From Sediminibacterium soli (GTDB lineage Bacteria; Bacteroidota; Bacteroidia; Chitinophagales; Chitinophagaceae): a DNA stretch of 64,000 bases. The translations under genes were made by a program, and so were the position numbers. Within the stretch, counting starts at the first letter, position 1. Every line of letters starts with the position of its first letter. Shown in pieces: positions 27,133 through 35,414 of this stretch. The notes under the pieces are model-generated. The model was not told the DNA's origin and searched no databases. It saw only the letters and a list, made by a program, of their open reading frames with translations. The stretch covers positions 372,001 to 436,000 of the forward strand of contig NZ_JAACJR010000006.1 of the NCBI RefSeq assembly GCF_009939225.1, read 5' to 3'.

Positions 27133-27345
27133 ATGAAAACGACGCTAACGATAGTCTGCGTTGTTTTGTCTGCAGCGATGTTTTCCTGCAAACAGAAAAG
27201 CCAGGGCGGCGGAACGGCGATAGCAGCCGATACGCTGCCGCCGCATGCACCGCCGCCGCATGCACCGCCGCCGGATTCGGGTCTGTATCCCGTGGATTCT
27301 TCCCGGTACCATACAGACACTTCTTCACAGCACCGTATGTTCTAA
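27133..27345 (+). CDS. Pro/His-rich small lipoprotein with tandem repeat
   Basis: A 70-residue lipoprotein (MKTTLTIVCVVLSAAMFSC, lipidation Cys at 19). Its centre is a direct repeat of the peptide PPHAP, encoded by two copies of the 15-bp unit starting GCCGCCGCATGCACC (27237-27270). No function is known. It is coupled to the META-domain gene, which ends 1 bp upstream. Confidence 0.6.
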   Translation: MKTTLTIVCVVLSAAMFSCKQKSQGGGTAIAADTLPPHAPPPHAPPPDSGLYPVDSSRYHTDTSSQHRMF

Positions 27346-27356
27346 CGCTAAAACGA

Positions 27357-27566
27357 ATGACCATGAAAAAATCTGATCAGGCTGTCAAAGCGCAGCAGGA
27401 AGCCGGCGAAAAAGAAACCAGTAAGGGCAAGCCCACTTCCACACAGGACACAGGCCCCAAGAACCAGGTAAACGAATCGCTGCGAGGCGACGATTATAGC
27501 GAGGAAGAAACACATCTCGACAGCGCCGAGCTGCGGGACGCCGATGCCGAATCAAAAGGTGAATAA
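27357..27566 (+). CDS. Small charged hypothetical protein, 69 residues
   Basis: A highly charged, probably disordered protein rich in Lys, Glu and Asp (MTMKKSDQAVKAQQEAGEK to DAESKGE), with no hydrophobic segment. The start may also be the second ATG at 27363. It sits 11 bp after the lipoprotein gene in the same run of small genes. I do not recognise the family; a second acidic disordered protein of similar style is encoded at 49702. Confidence 0.55.
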   Translation: MTMKKSDQAVKAQQEAGEKETSKGKPTSTQDTGPKNQVNESLRGDDYSEEETHLDSAELRDADAESKGE

Positions 27567-27596
27567 GGCAGGGGATAAACGCTTAAAAAGAAGGTT

Positions 27597-27809
27597 ATGC
27601 ATTCGGTAGACAAAAACTGGAATGAAGGGTTGCTTGCAGAACTGGAAGCGCTCGACGGGGAACTGGTGACAGTGGACGGGAAACAGCTGAAGCCAAGCCA
27701 GTGTTACCATATCGGTACCCAGCCACCGCATGTATTGTTCAATACGAACTGTCCGGCCGACCTGAAAGAGAAGGTAAACCGTATCCTCGATAAATACAGT
27801 ATTGTTTAA
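27597..27809 (+). CDS. Small hypothetical protein, 70 residues
   Basis: A 70-residue soluble protein (MHSVDKNWNEGLLAELEALDG...DKYSIV) with two helices flanking a short beta region (YHIGTQPPHVLFNTNC). No family recognised. It overlaps the convergent response-regulator gene by 4 bp at the 3' ends. Confidence 0.55.
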   Translation: MHSVDKNWNEGLLAELEALDGELVTVDGKQLKPSQCYHIGTQPPHVLFNTNCPADLKEKVNRILDKYSIV

Positions 27810-28183
27810 CGCCCTTCGGGCAGCCATTTGGCCAGGGTGTCCTGCAGGGCCTGTAAGGTGAAAGGTTTGTTGAGATGATCTTTCATACCGGCGGCAAGCA
27901 ATTCCTGCTCCTGTTCTTCATCCATGCTGGCCGTCATGGCAATGATCACGGGCTGCTTCCAGTCGGTGGCATTGGCCAGTATCTGTTCCGTGGCGGTGAT
28001 GCCGTCCATTTCAGGCATCATCACATCCATAAAAATAAGATCGAAGGGTTGGCTGCAGGCCGCGTGGAATGCCTGTAATCCATCACCCACGATAACGGGT
28101 TCGATACCTGCTTTCTGGAATAGCAGGCCAATGAGCTTCTGGTTAATGGGATTGTCTTCTGCAATAAGAATACGTGCCGCCAT
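27806..28183 (-). CDS. Single-domain response regulator (receiver only)
   Basis: A 125-residue CheY-like receiver domain. The phosphoacceptor Asp is in LIFMDVMMPEMDG near residue 53, with the acidic pair in ILIAEDNP, the Thr/Ser in IAMTAS and the Lys in LNKPF. No output domain is attached, so it must act by protein-protein contact, probably with a hybrid histidine kinase encoded elsewhere. It is convergent with a small plus-strand gene. Confidence 0.88.
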   Translation of the reverse strand: MAARILIAEDNPINQKLIGLLFQKAGIEPVIVGDGLQAFHAACSQPFDLIFMDVMMPEMDGITATEQILANATDWKQPVIIAMTASMDEEQEQELLAAGMKDHLNKPFTLQALQDTLAKWLPEGR

Positions 28184-28387
28184 GTCTTGCTAACTGCTGT
28201 ATCAGCAAATATATCTTCCATGCCCAATCTGGCCAAGCATTGGTTTAAAATTCCTGTATGCGGAATGGTGGGGTTACCAGCACCTGCCTGCATGCAGCGA
28301 TCGGCAGCCCAGCGCTTCTTTGCGTAACGAATTACCGTACGACGGCTCGCCTCATTTTGCTTATCTTACTGCGATAAAACATTCGCC

Positions 28388-29992
28388 ATGATGAAAAAAA
28401 TCTTTCCCGGTATCTTATTGCTGTTCCTGGCTCCCGCGGTTTCGGTAACCGCACAGCAGGGCGACCCGTTACAGGCGGGCGATAACCTGGCCGTTACCGC
28501 CACCGAAAGCGGTAAGGTAAAGGGCTACCTGCACAACGGTATCTTCACTTTCAAAGGCATACCCTATGCAAAAGCAGAACGGTTTCTTGCCCCGCAAAAA
28601 CCCGAGCCCTGGACCGGTGTGCGCAGCTCTATGACCTACGGGCCGGTATGTCCTACCGACGCCACCACCACCGTAAACGATGTGTTTGAATTTGCGTTCA
28701 ACCATAACTGGGGATATACCAATGAAAACTGCCAGACCCTGAATGTATGGACGCAGCAGCTGAACGATGGAAAGAAACGCCCGGTGATGCTCTGGCTGCA
28801 CGGCGGAGGTTTTACCGCGGGCTCTTCTATCGAATTACCCTCTTACGACGGCGAGAACCTGGCGAAGAAGGGCGATGTGGTGCTGGTGTCGATCAACCAT
28901 CGCCTGAACGTGCTGGGCTTTCTGGATCTTTCCGCCTATGGCGATAAATACAAAGCATCTTCCAATGCCGGTCTGCTGGATATACAGATGGCGCTGCAAT
29001 GGATCAGGCAGAACATAGCACAGTTCGGCGGCGATCCGGGTAATGTGACCATATTCGGACAGTCGGGCGGCGGTGGTAAGGTAACCAGCCTGATGAATGC
29101 CCCTTTGGCCAAAGGATTGTTTCACAAAGCCATTGTGCAGAGCGGCAGTTATATCACCGGGGGCTTTGCGGAAAAAAGCAGCAAACAAAAAGTGGCCGCC
29201 GCCCTGCTGGCAGAACTGGGACTGAATGCATCGCAGGTGGATTCGCTGCAGAGACTGCCTTACGAAGTGCTGTACAGCGCCGCCAAAAAAGCATCCCGCA
29301 AGGTATCGGCCGAACTGGTGAAGGAAGGTAAGCCCGGAGTGGGGTGGGGCCCTGGTATCGACGATTATCTTCCCGATCAGCCTTCTACGGCAAAAGCGCA
29401 GGAGCTGGCCAAAAATATTCCCCTGCTGGTGGGTTCCACCAAAAACGAAGCCACGCCGTTTGCGCCCGCTAATCCGAACATAACGATGGAGGAGGTGAAA
29501 GCGAACCTGCAGAAAAAATACGGTGATAAAACAGACGCGTATATGGCTGCGGTAAAAACGGCTTACCCGGCTGCCAGCCAGCCGGCAGGGTATACAGACA
29601 TCGATTTCAATTTCCGTTCCTTCGCCATCAAACATGGCAATACGAAAGCCGTGCCCGGCGCAGCGCCGGTATATATGTACCTGTTCACCTGGCAGTCGCC
29701 CGCCAATGGCGGTATATATAAGTCGATGCATTGTATGGACCTGGCTTTCCAGTTTGATAACATCGACCGCTGCCAGGAAATGACCGGCGGCGGCAAACAG
29801 GCTAAGGAACTGGCGGCGAAAATGAGCAGCGCCTGGATCAATTTTGCACGCACCGGCAACCCCAATGCAAAAGGACTGCCCCAGTGGCCGGCCTATACCA
29901 GGGAGAACGGGACTACCATGATCTTCGACAACCAATGCGAGATCAGGCATAACCCCGACCTGGAACTGATGAAGATCGCCGGTTCTTTGTAA
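28388..29992 (+). CDS. Secreted type-B carboxylesterase/lipase
   Basis: A 534-residue exported alpha/beta-hydrolase of the carboxylesterase family (signal peptide MMKKIFPGILLLFLAPAVSV). The family signatures are the oxyanion segment VMLWLHGGGFTAGSS near residue 140, the nucleophile Ser in VTIFGQSGGGGKV near 225 and the late His in YKSMHCMDLAF near 445. It hydrolyses carboxylic esters; natural substrate unknown. Promoter not obvious. Monocistronic. Confidence 0.9.
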   Translation: MMKKIFPGILLLFLAPAVSVTAQQGDPLQAGDNLAVTATESGKVKGYLHNGIFTFKGIPYAKAERFLAPQKPEPWTGVRSSMTYGPVCPTDATTTVNDVFEFAFNHNWGYTNENCQTLNVWTQQLNDGKKRPVMLWLHGGGFTAGSSIELPSYDGENLAKKGDVVLVSINHRLNVLGFLDLSAYGDKYKASSNAGLLDIQMALQWIRQNIAQFGGDPGNVTIFGQSGGGGKVTSLMNAPLAKGLFHKAIVQSGSYITGGFAEKSSKQKVAAALLAELGLNASQVDSLQRLPYEVLYSAAKKASRKVSAELVKEGKPGVGWGPGIDDYLPDQPSTAKAQELAKNIPLLVGSTKNEATPFAPANPNITMEEVKANLQKKYGDKTDAYMAAVKTAYPAASQPAGYTDIDFNFRSFAIKHGNTKAVPGAAPVYMYLFTWQSPANGGIYKSMHCMDLAFQFDNIDRCQEMTGGGKQAKELAAKMSSAWINFARTGNPNAKGLPQWPAYTRENGTTMIFDNQCEIRHNPDLELMKIAGSL

Positions 29993-30129
29993 ACGAGGCA
30001 AACCTAAGCGAGGCCCCGCGCTTTCCTTAGGTCTGTTTGCCTACAGACCGGACCTTTTGTTTTCCCGGAATTCTTTCCGTGTAAAAATCTTTGCGGCGGA
30101 ACAGAAAAACCGTGTTTATTTTACACCGG

Positions 30130-31086
30130 ATGACGAAACCCAATAACAACAGGCTGCAAGCTTTCGGCCGCTCCCTGCGCGGCGCGCTGCAGGTACTGGT
30201 GTCGAACGACCCGCTGCGTTTGGCGGGGGCCACGGCTTTTTTTACCACGTTTGCCCTGCCTTTTATACTGATCATACTGATACAATTGCTCAGCCTGCTG
30301 TTTAACAGGGGAGACATCAGCACGGAAATGTTTGACCGGATGTCTTCGGTGCTGGGAGAGGAGAGTATGCGCCAGGTGGTGGTTACCATCAGGGGTTTTC
30401 GCGGCCTGGTGGAGAGCTGGTGGGCCGTTACGGCGGGATCGCTGTTCATGCTGTTCGTGGTCACCACTTTGTTCCGTGTTATCCGCAATTCCGTGAACCA
30501 GTTGTGGATGATACGGGTAGACCCCGACCATGCCTTCCGTATTTCAATGATAGGGAGGCTCTATTCCCTGCTGCTGGTGCTGGTGATAGCGGTACTGTTT
30601 CTTGCGGGCGGTGTGCTGGAAGGGCTGCAGGTGGTGCTGGGTAAGTACATCAATGAGTTGTTGCCGGGCTCGGGTATTTTCCTGAGCGGGCTGCTCTCTT
30701 ACCTGATATCGGTGTTTATAACGGCAATATGGTTTGCGCTGCTGTTCCGTTTTGTGCCCGATGGCCGTGTTTCCTGGCCGGCTTGCATCACGGGCGCGCT
30801 GCTGACCAGTTTTCTTTTTTCGATAGGGAAGCTATTGCTCAAGCACCTGCTGGTGGACAGTCATCTCGAGATCGTATTCGGCAGGTCGGCGCCCTATGTG
30901 CTGGTGCTGCTGTTTGTGTTCTATTCGGCGATGATATTGTATTTCGGCGCCTCGTTCACCAAGGTATGGGCGACTGAAACCCGCAGTCACATCGGTCTGC
31001 TGCCGCATTCGGAATTCTATATATACGGCAAAAAAGTGGCCGAGATCGAAACCGAAAATTTCGGCGACGAGGCAATGGCCAATTAA
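30130..31086 (+). CDS. YihY/BrkB-family inner-membrane protein
   Basis: A 318-residue polytopic membrane protein with about six helices. It starts MTKPNNNRLQAFGRSLRG and has the AGATAFFTTFALPF segment typical of YihY/UPF0761 (once called RNase BN). Function is not established; the family is not a nuclease. The start at 30130 gives the usual length. It ends 177 bp before the tRNA-Leu gene. Confidence 0.85.
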   Translation: MTKPNNNRLQAFGRSLRGALQVLVSNDPLRLAGATAFFTTFALPFILIILIQLLSLLFNRGDISTEMFDRMSSVLGEESMRQVVVTIRGFRGLVESWWAVTAGSLFMLFVVTTLFRVIRNSVNQLWMIRVDPDHAFRISMIGRLYSLLLVLVIAVLFLAGGVLEGLQVVLGKYINELLPGSGIFLSGLLSYLISVFITAIWFALLFRFVPDGRVSWPACITGALLTSFLFSIGKLLLKHLLVDSHLEIVFGRSAPYVLVLLFVFYSAMILYFGASFTKVWATETRSHIGLLPHSEFYIYGKKVAEIETENFGDEAMAN

Positions 31087-31262
31087 GCGTCAGTTGCTCC
31101 AGCAGTAATCAGTCTATTCCCGGCAAACGGTTTCCCATGCCGGCAGCTACAGTTTTTTTGGCCGGTATACCGTCATACAGTAATATTGCAGCCCGGCGTG
31201 TGTAAGGCTGTATGAGCATGCAGCGGCAGGCGCGCGAGGACCCAAACCAACGGCATTTTTCA

Positions 31263-31347
31263 GGCCCAGATGGCGGAACTGGTAGACGCGCTAGACTCAA
31301 AATCTGGTTATCGCAAGGTAGTGCAGGTTCGATTCCTGTTCTGGGCA
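31263..31347 (+). tRNA. tRNA-Leu (anticodon CAA)
   Basis: An 85-nt class II tRNA. The acceptor arms GCCCAGA/TCTGGGC pair perfectly. The anticodon stem CTAGA/TCTGG encloses CTCAAAA, giving anticodon CAA for codon UUG. The variable arm (GGTTATCGCAAGGTAGT region) is long, and the T-arm has GGTTCGATTCC. The CCA end is not encoded. Its 3' end is the insertion site of the island that follows. Confidence 0.93.
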
Positions 31348-31351
31348 CAAA
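31333..31351. other. attL-like direct repeat at the tRNA 3' end
   Basis: The 19-bp sequence TTCCTGTTCTGGGCACAAA covers the T-arm/acceptor end of tRNA-Leu and recurs exactly at 37016-37034, bounding the AT-rich segment. This is the pattern left by tyrosine-recombinase integration into a tRNA gene. Confidence 0.8.
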
Positions 31352-31371
31352 AGCTGAAAAACAGCTTTTAT
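31350..31371 (+). terminator. Hairpin after tRNA-Leu
   Basis: AAAAGCTG and CAGCTTTT arms with a short loop directly follow the tRNA and could end its transcript. A second hairpin (AAACCG...GCGGTTT with T-run) follows by 31405. The terminator that probably belonged to the tRNA before insertion is now at 37043-37075. Confidence 0.55.
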
Positions 31372-31510
31372 AAACCGTTTAAAATCAATGTTTAAGCGGT
31401 TTTTTTGTTTGGAAGAGGTGTCAAAAAAGGTGTCAAAATGTTCCTCCCACAAGGTAAAGAATATTTGGTAGCATTCAATTTAGTTGTGCAGGGTAGGCGA
31501 TTAAAAAGCC

Positions 31511-31675
31511 TTAACCACTCGATGTAATCCCATATTTCTTATCATAGTACGCCTTTATATCAGCTTTACGAGTATGATAGTCGAAGAGACAAATCAACTG
31601 TGAGTTATCCTCCCTAAGACCTCTCGAATGCATACAATTGTGGCAATCACGATTTATATCTGCATAAAATCGCCC
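31511..31675 (-). pseudogene. C-terminal gene fragment with Cys-x-x-Cys motif
   Basis: On the minus strand an uninterrupted frame of 54 codons reads DINRDCHNCMHSRGLREDN...YYDKKYGITSSG before a stop, with protein-like composition. A stop codon directly precedes the frame and no ATG begins it; only an internal ATG (40 residues) is available. It looks like the tail of a larger gene. The family is unrecognised. Confidence 0.35.
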
Positions 31676-31679
31676 TTAA

Positions 31680-31926
31680 AGTTAATTGAGGTTTAATGTC
31701 ATTCATTCTCGAAGAAACCGATTACACCCAAAGCATTTGTCTTTATCCCTCGAATCTCCAGTTTTCTTCTCTATCAGTGACTCTGCTGTTAGCCAACTTT
31801 GTAAAAATGCTAATTCCAGATATTGTCATGCCGTGTGAAATATTCTTTGAAAAACGGGTTCAAGTGCCGCTCCCAAAACATATCCCAAAATGCCTGCAAT
31901 CAATAATAACCATGGAGTTTCTTTGA
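31680..31926 (-). pseudogene. Remnant of a small membrane protein next to the IS256 fragment
   Basis: Minus-strand frame reading ETPWLLLIAGILGYVLGAAL, then EPVFQRIFHTA and a stop, followed in frame by another 45 codons without a start. The first part is a convincing membrane helix cut at its N-terminal side exactly where the IS256 fragment ends. I interpret it as a truncated gene; the plus-strand frame over the same bases looks less protein-like. Confidence 0.3.
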
Positions 31927-32106
31927 CTATTCCTCTTCATCCAGATGGCCTTCCAGTTCGCCTTCAAGCATAGAATTGAGCAACTCCTCCAGCAAGGGGG
32001 CAAAGGCGCCGCCTTTACTGAACAATGATTTACCCGTCCGGAACTGCTCTTTGAGCTTTTGCTTCATTGCCTCATAATCGAGGCTTCCAGGATTGTTCTT
32101 TTCCAT
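31927..32106 (-). pseudogene. IS256-family transposase, N-terminal fragment
   Basis: A 59-codon frame beginning MEKNNPGSLDYEAMKQKLKE, with KSLFSKGGAFAPLLEELLNS and EGELEGHLDEEE. This is the start of Mutator/IS256 transposases, where the region continues into the catalytic domain. Here a stop codon and unrelated sequence follow GHLDEEE, so the rest of the element was lost by deletion. Confidence 0.75.
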
Positions 32107-32138
32107 TTTCTGTGTTTTAAAGTTAATTACTTAACTCC

Positions 32139-32164
32139 TGACACAGTTTATTTTACACTCTCGG
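32139..32164. repeat. Probable terminal inverted repeat end of the IS256 remnant
   Basis: TGACACAGTTTATTTTACAC lies 35 bp upstream of the transposase start and has the TGACACAGTTT-type sequence of IS256-family ends. The opposite end is missing. Confidence 0.5.
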
Positions 32165-32190
32165 CAGGTAAGAAATCAAAATGAATTTGG

Positions 32191-33060
32191 TTAGTTTAGA
32201 TTATCTGGATATGTAAGTGGCATTGTAAGATTGTCTGATAATACAAGTAGTTCTTCGCCCTTTTTTGCTTTGTTAGCATGATAATTTAACGAAAACTCGT
32301 AACACGATCGATCAGCATATAACGATGAAATTTCAGATACATTATCATAAGTCAATATCCAATTCATGTCAGCATTTTCGTTTAAGATTTTTGCCAGCTT
32401 TTGATGATCGTTGTGCCTATAATGGTTAAGATATAGTGAACTTCCTTTAACGTAATATGGAGGATCTAAATAAGCGAAAATTTTCGACTTGTTTTTTAAC
32501 TGCTTAATCAGACTGATCCCGTCTTTGTTAGTTACTTTAATTCGGTTTCGGTATTGTCCTATTTTTTCGATTCGTTCAACAAGATGCTCTCTGTGAAATC
32601 TTGCATCAATTCCCCACTGACCCAATTGTTCGTTACCCCCGATCACACCGCCTTCTATGATACCAGATCGGTTTGTTCTGTTTAAATAGAATGTAGCAAA
32701 CCCCAACTTAAATGAGTCTGTTGTTTTGCTTGAATATATTTTTTTTTGTTTACTCCACTCGTCCATTGTAAGCGGAACAGTCTTTATTTTTTTAATAAAT
32801 CGATCCGTTTCATCAACCACAGATTTCCAAAAAGAATATATCGCAGGGTCAAAATCATTAATAATTATCTGCTCTATTTTTTCAAGCATTAACAGCGTGA
32901 GGGCAGCTCCAGCGCCTCCCGCGTAAGGCTCGACATAAGTACAATCAGATAAATCGTTTTCTACAATCAGATCAGCCAAAAACTCAGATAGGCAAGCTTT
33001 TCCGCCTGGATACCTCAAAGGGCTGTAAAATTTTTTCGATTTATTTGCTATGGACACCAT
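32191..33060 (-). CDS. Dam-type (D12 class) adenine-N6 DNA methyltransferase
   Basis: A 289-residue methyltransferase with N-terminal SPLRYPGGKACLSEFL, the S-adenosylmethionine motif YVEPYAGGAGAALTLL (residues 42-57), GFATFYLNRTNRSGI, and the catalytic motif IV DPPYY near residue 198. It should methylate adenine in a short DNA site. It is the last gene of the island operon and overlaps the upstream ParB-like gene by 20 bp. The association with a nuclease-like protein suggests a protective methylase, but the sequence specificity is unknown. Confidence 0.9.
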   Translation of the reverse strand: MVSIANKSKKFYSPLRYPGGKACLSEFLADLIVENDLSDCTYVEPYAGGAGAALTLLMLEKIEQIIINDFDPAIYSFWKSVVDETDRFIKKIKTVPLTMDEWSKQKKIYSSKTTDSFKLGFATFYLNRTNRSGIIEGGVIGGNEQLGQWGIDARFHREHLVERIEKIGQYRNRIKVTNKDGISLIKQLKNKSKIFAYLDPPYYVKGSSLYLNHYRHNDHQKLAKILNENADMNWILTYDNVSEISSLYADRSCYEFSLNYHANKAKKGEELLVLSDNLTMPLTYPDNLN

Positions 33061-34447
33061 TGGTTATTGGATTTAAAATGATTTTAAAAAGGCCTTCGAT
33101 TTTACCCCAGGCCACCCGTACATCTTTTTCTGACGAATTCCAGTTCTCATTATGATTACTCATATTCATCCGTTCAAGTGAATAAGGACTATCGTAATCC
33201 GATTTTATTTGTTTTACGACTTCTATGATGTTACTATCAATGATGAACTTACTTTTTCGATTAATTATATGTGTCAGCATTTCACCTAATTTGGGATTGT
33301 GCTGATCGGTTTTTGCGATGGCACTATATTCTCCCACTTGTTTAAAAAATACTATCAAAGCGCATTCCAGAAAACTTCTCAAAAGATCATGAGCTGCGTT
33401 GGGGAATTTTTTTACATTAATATCTTTAAGTTCGTCATAAAGGAAGCGCAGCGCTGTACTCTTTAATTTATAAGGCAGATGGGAAGAAAGAAACAAGCCA
33501 TCTGGCAAAGGCGTACTTCGATAATTCCCAGATTCTTTACTATGCTTATTTTCCTTAAAGTCTTTAGCGCTAAATTTTCCTTTCTTTTTAAGATTGGGTT
33601 TACAATCATCGGGTAGCGCCTCAACATATTTTTGTATTTGCGTGGCTGTGTTTGTTTTACGGGAGTCAACAGCCCCGGTAGCAACATCTTCCACAAGTCT
33701 TGTATAACCCTTATTAAACTCTTTTTGATCAATGTGACCTTTCAGTTTACCATTGGCATCGAATTCATAGCCGAATGCTTCCTGCACATGTGGACTATCA
33801 TACAATCTTTCTAGATTGGTGATTGGAAATTTTCGTTCATCGTGAATTTTATCCAAAACACGAACGTCAGAAAATGGCAAAGATTTAGCCAAATGATGCA
33901 TTTCAATCATCTTAATAAACTTGGGTATATCGTGCTCTGGATAATCCTCTTTGAGCATTTGAATTGTCCTTCCGTTATCTATCTGGCTTTTGTAAAAATA
34001 GGCTTGGCGCAAAGGCTTCCAAGGGCGTCTATAATTGATTGTATGCTTATTGGCAATATGCTTTAAAGCCGATTCACGGTTTGGAGCAATAACTACCTTT
34101 ATCGTTGTGATATTTGGATTGGTAAGTGATTTTATTTTGTCCTTAAACGCGGGAACCAGGTCAGGTTGATTCATGGCTTTGAGTGCGGCCAATCTTCTGT
34201 TGCCTTCAATAATTACAAGCTTCCCTTTTTCTTTAACGGCAATGGGAAACTCATCGGGGAAGAGTCTATTCTGAACAAAACTTTTTACTAAATCAAAAGC
34301 ATCTTCATTGGAAAATAAATCCTGTATTAATGCGTTTTGTGTATTTGCGGAAATTGGAAGTCGTATATTTTTCTGATCGAGAAAAAGGTCAATAACAGAA
34401 TGATCCTCTTGTGGCCAATAATAGTTTATTTGTTTTTTTGTCGGCAT
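33041..34447 (-). CDS. ParB/Srx-fold protein, large (468 residues)
   Basis: The N-terminal domain (about residues 1-130) contains FPIAVKEKGKLVIIEGNRRL near residue 70-85, the ParB/sulfiredoxin-fold nucleotide-binding motif (GERR in ParB, GNRR here). A helical middle region is rich in Lys and the C-terminal half has no recognised domain. ParB-fold proteins bind CTP or ATP and clamp DNA. It follows the nuclease-like gene by 29 bp and overlaps the methylase gene. A second ParB-fold protein is encoded two genes upstream; the two share the EGNRRLAA core but differ elsewhere. Confidence 0.8.
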   Translation of the reverse strand: MPTKKQINYYWPQEDHSVIDLFLDQKNIRLPISANTQNALIQDLFSNEDAFDLVKSFVQNRLFPDEFPIAVKEKGKLVIIEGNRRLAALKAMNQPDLVPAFKDKIKSLTNPNITTIKVVIAPNRESALKHIANKHTINYRRPWKPLRQAYFYKSQIDNGRTIQMLKEDYPEHDIPKFIKMIEMHHLAKSLPFSDVRVLDKIHDERKFPITNLERLYDSPHVQEAFGYEFDANGKLKGHIDQKEFNKGYTRLVEDVATGAVDSRKTNTATQIQKYVEALPDDCKPNLKKKGKFSAKDFKENKHSKESGNYRSTPLPDGLFLSSHLPYKLKSTALRFLYDELKDINVKKFPNAAHDLLRSFLECALIVFFKQVGEYSAIAKTDQHNPKLGEMLTHIINRKSKFIIDSNIIEVVKQIKSDYDSPYSLERMNMSNHNENWNSSEKDVRVAWGKIEGLFKIILNPITNGVHSK

Positions 34448-34475
34448 GTTAGTTTTGTTGCGCCAAATTCTGGCC

Positions 34476-35411
34476 TTAATTAAGTTTGTCGGTTGTTACC
34501 TTCACAGCTTCTAAGGTCCAGGTAATTATATTCGACATCAGTTCTTCAGAGAATAGTTTGGGGGCCTTATCCACAATTCTCAACCGGTCAAACAAAATTC
34601 CTGACAACACAACTTTTTTATACCATCTTTCATCAACGAGTATATCTGAAATGAAAAACATTTTAATCGGCGTAAAAGCAGGTTGTCGGTACAACCATGA
34701 TTTACAGAAGGCAGTAGGATCTAAATCAGATAGTTTGTCTTCCCATGTTGTACCAGTTTTACATTGACCGAAGGCTACCAATTTAGCCGCTTTTTTATCA
34801 CTAAAATTGATCCATGCTAAAACGTCAAGCCCCCCATCATTTTCATCAACAGGTCCACCAGAGTGGTTTACGAACTCTATTCCCTCGCCGGTCAACTCAC
34901 AAAGGTTATTTACTTTCGACTCGAAGCTTCCTGGTACAGCAGTACCAAACACGATTGCTTCACTAAGTGGGCCAAGATAATTTCTTGTCACTTCTGCAGA
35001 AATGAACTCTAGAAGTCCTGCGCCATTCACCTCCTTAAAAATTCTATTGTCATTCATATTGAGTCGTGTGGACATCAATAGATAAACGTAGGTATATGCT
35101 GATGGGTCAGCAAACCCGTTAAACTTCAGTAATTCTCCCTCGAACTGCAACTCAAAAGGATACTGTCCACCACAGGCTAATTTCCTGCGATCACATTCAC
35201 CGGAAACCATTTCAATCTTTTCACGCATTTTATCTGCATAGTCGTCGATGCCATCATCACTTTCTTCATCAGCCGGTCCTAAAAATTCTTTAAGAATGTC
35301 ATTCAATGACGCTTCATAGTCTTTTGAGATTAGCGTTTTTACTTCTAGGTAGTCACATATTTCAACGATATGATCCTCACCGGTCGGACTTTGGGTAAAT
35401 AGCTTAAACAT
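34476..35411 (-). CDS. Putative PD-(D/E)xK nuclease-like protein
   Basis: A 311-residue soluble protein without a named family. Residues 171-220 show a plausible nuclease core: Glu in ELTGEG, then DGGLDVLAWINF (Asp196) followed after a charged turn by LVAFGQCKTG (Gln216-x-Lys218). This matches a D...QxK variant of the PD-(D/E)xK fold used by restriction enzymes. The N-terminal 150 residues are helical. Given a Dam-type methylase in the same operon, I infer the endonuclease component of a modification-based defence system. It begins 3 bp after the upstream stop codon. Confidence 0.6.
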   Translation of the reverse strand: MFKLFTQSPTGEDHIVEICDYLEVKTLISKDYEASLNDILKEFLGPADEESDDGIDDYADKMREKIEMVSGECDRRKLACGGQYPFELQFEGELLKFNGFADPSAYTYVYLLMSTRLNMNDNRIFKEVNGAGLLEFISAEVTRNYLGPLSEAIVFGTAVPGSFESKVNNLCELTGEGIEFVNHSGGPVDENDGGLDVLAWINFSDKKAAKLVAFGQCKTGTTWEDKLSDLDPTAFCKSWLYRQPAFTPIKMFFISDILVDERWYKKVVLSGILFDRLRIVDKAPKLFSEELMSNIITWTLEAVKVTTDKLN

Positions 35412-35414
35412 GGA

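Noticed and set aside
28835..30001. Long minus-strand frame opposite the carboxylesterase
   Set aside because: The plus-strand frame has a signal peptide and the full esterase motif set; the antisense frame is a shadow.
31263..31347. Second complete tRNA near attR (36920-37034)
   Set aside because: Only T-arm and acceptor-end fragments are present, interrupted by about 80 bp; no D-arm or anticodon arm, so not a tRNA gene.
31109..31348. Minus-strand frame across the tRNA-Leu gene
   Set aside because: It would cover the whole tRNA, and its N-terminal part is the translated complement of tRNA sequence, a common artefact in databases.
31696..31926. Plus-strand 76-codon frame in the island
   Set aside because: The opposite strand carries a better membrane-helix remnant; this frame has no start context or recognisable feature.
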